A stretch of 64,000 bases of DNA from Hippasteria phrygiana (Eukaryota; Echinodermata; Asteroidea; Valvatida; Goniasteridae): positions 947,656 to 1,011,655 of the forward strand of contig JAZGUH010000489.1 of the NCBI GenBank assembly GCA_037893225.1, given 5' to 3'. The position numbers were made by a program, and so were the translations under genes. The notes under the pieces were generated by a model. The model was not told the origin of the DNA, made no database searches, and saw nothing but the letters and a program-made list of their open reading frames with translations. Shown here one piece after another: positions 63,906 to 64,000 of the stretch; the first letter of the stretch is position 1, and every line of letters starts with the position of its first letter.

Positions 63906-64000
63906 TAAGCTACCGATACGTGTGAAAATTACTGGATTTGGTCAATATCCCATTCAATTATGAACAGGGAAAGGAGGGGCGTTCATCTGAAAATGTGGCA
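63906..64000. repeat. Partial monomer at window end (accgat start)
   Basis: The first 95 bases of the 274th monomer, pairing with the R monomer at 37462. The array clearly continues beyond the window. Confidence 0.97.

Larger units (their letters stand above)
1..64000. repeat. 234-bp satellite array filling the window
   Basis: The same 234-bp unit repeats from the first base to the last, head to tail and in one orientation. Starts at 1, 235, 469 and 703 fix the period, and the phase can be followed to the last start at 63906 once seven small insertions are counted. That gives 273 complete monomers and one 95-base partial. Monomers usually differ by a few percent or less, mostly at shared diagnostic sites. 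A typical monomer is 43.6% G+C by hand count (A 72, C 41, G 61, T 60), so the listed strand is purine-rich. The composition and size indicate eukaryotic constitutive heterochromatin. I do not recognise the family. A centromeric role is possible but nothing in the sequence proves it. Confidence 0.99.
56418..64000. repeat. Long-range segmental copy B (at least 7.58 kb)
   Basis: Matches 30208-37556. The first four monomers (56418-57353) pair with 30208-31143, one extra T monomer follows (57354-57587), and 57588-64000 pairs with 31144-37556. The match is still running at the last base, so the true length is unknown. Shared marks include gtaaaaggaag (59111 region), the B,B,K/A,P series and gggctttcatctg (63747). 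Confidence 0.9.

Noticed and set aside
1..64000. CRISPR array
   Set aside because: The repeat is 234 bp with no unique spacers, and the whole unit repeats.
1..64000. Repeat-containing protein with 78-residue repeats
   Set aside because: All six frames contain stops in nearly every monomer, so no long reading frame spans even two units.
1..64000. Transposon or retroelement insertion, inversion, or unique spacer in the array
   Set aside because: The phase and orientation can be followed from base 1 to 64000 with only seven small length changes, leaving no room for an insertion.

Overview
The whole 64,000-base window is one uninterrupted array of satellite DNA. A 234-bp unit is repeated head to tail, always in the same orientation: 273 complete monomers plus a 95-base start of the 274th (63906-64000). 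I see no protein-coding gene, RNA gene, transposon, CRISPR array or unique flanking sequence. A uniform array of this size points to eukaryotic heterochromatin, such as a centromeric, pericentromeric or subtelomeric block. The host cannot be named from the sequence. A hand-counted typical monomer is 43.6% G+C and has 11 CpG against about 10.7 expected. That lack of CpG depletion fits a lightly methylated genome, perhaps an invertebrate, better than a heavily methylated one, but this is weak inference.

Monomers start at 1+234(n-1) plus a small offset, because only seven net length changes occur: poly-G expansions of +5, +6 and +8 (10367, 11776, 15058), two +1 T insertions (24116, 28095) and two +1 A insertions (39249, 41590). 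I sorted monomers into classes by diagnostic bases. W: head tatcctattcgatta. K: head cccattaaatta, then ggaaag and gccgat. A: head aaacatt/tataccatt, then gaacatttgg. P: head cccgttcaaata. B: gagggtcg. T: catagttcacggtaag. S: agaagtaaattt. L: A-type head (usually) with cattggaaaaaacattttt. R: aggaagaagattgttcc. F: aggaagaaatttgttcc. G: cgtttatctg. Q: head gtgtacaaatt. A slash (for example K/A) marks a mosaic monomer.

The classes recur in fixed orders, giving nested higher-order repeats (HORs) of several sizes. From left to right: a 12-mer tandem pair (1-5616); a 10-monomer block (5617-7956); a 6-mer present three times (7957-12179); a 14-monomer-offset duplication (11946-16633); a 5-mer (15698-18037, decaying to 19207); an 8-mer pair (18038-21781); an 18-mer followed by a 15-mer deletion derivative (21080-28803); a mixed stretch (28804-30207); a 7.3-kb composite block (30208-37556); a 10-mer pair (38398-43079); a block of B pairs (43080-44483); a 19-mer tandem pair (44484-53375); a short mosaic stretch (53376-56417); and a second copy of the 7.3-kb block (56418-64000) that runs off the window end.

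Nothing here works as a gene set. The window records repeated in-register unequal crossover, segmental copying within the array, and mosaic monomers at many block boundaries. The main points of interest are the multi-scale HOR architecture, the about 26-kb-distant segmental duplication, the stepwise poly-G growth, the uneven conservation along the monomer, and the many class-defining changes that fall at CpG sites.
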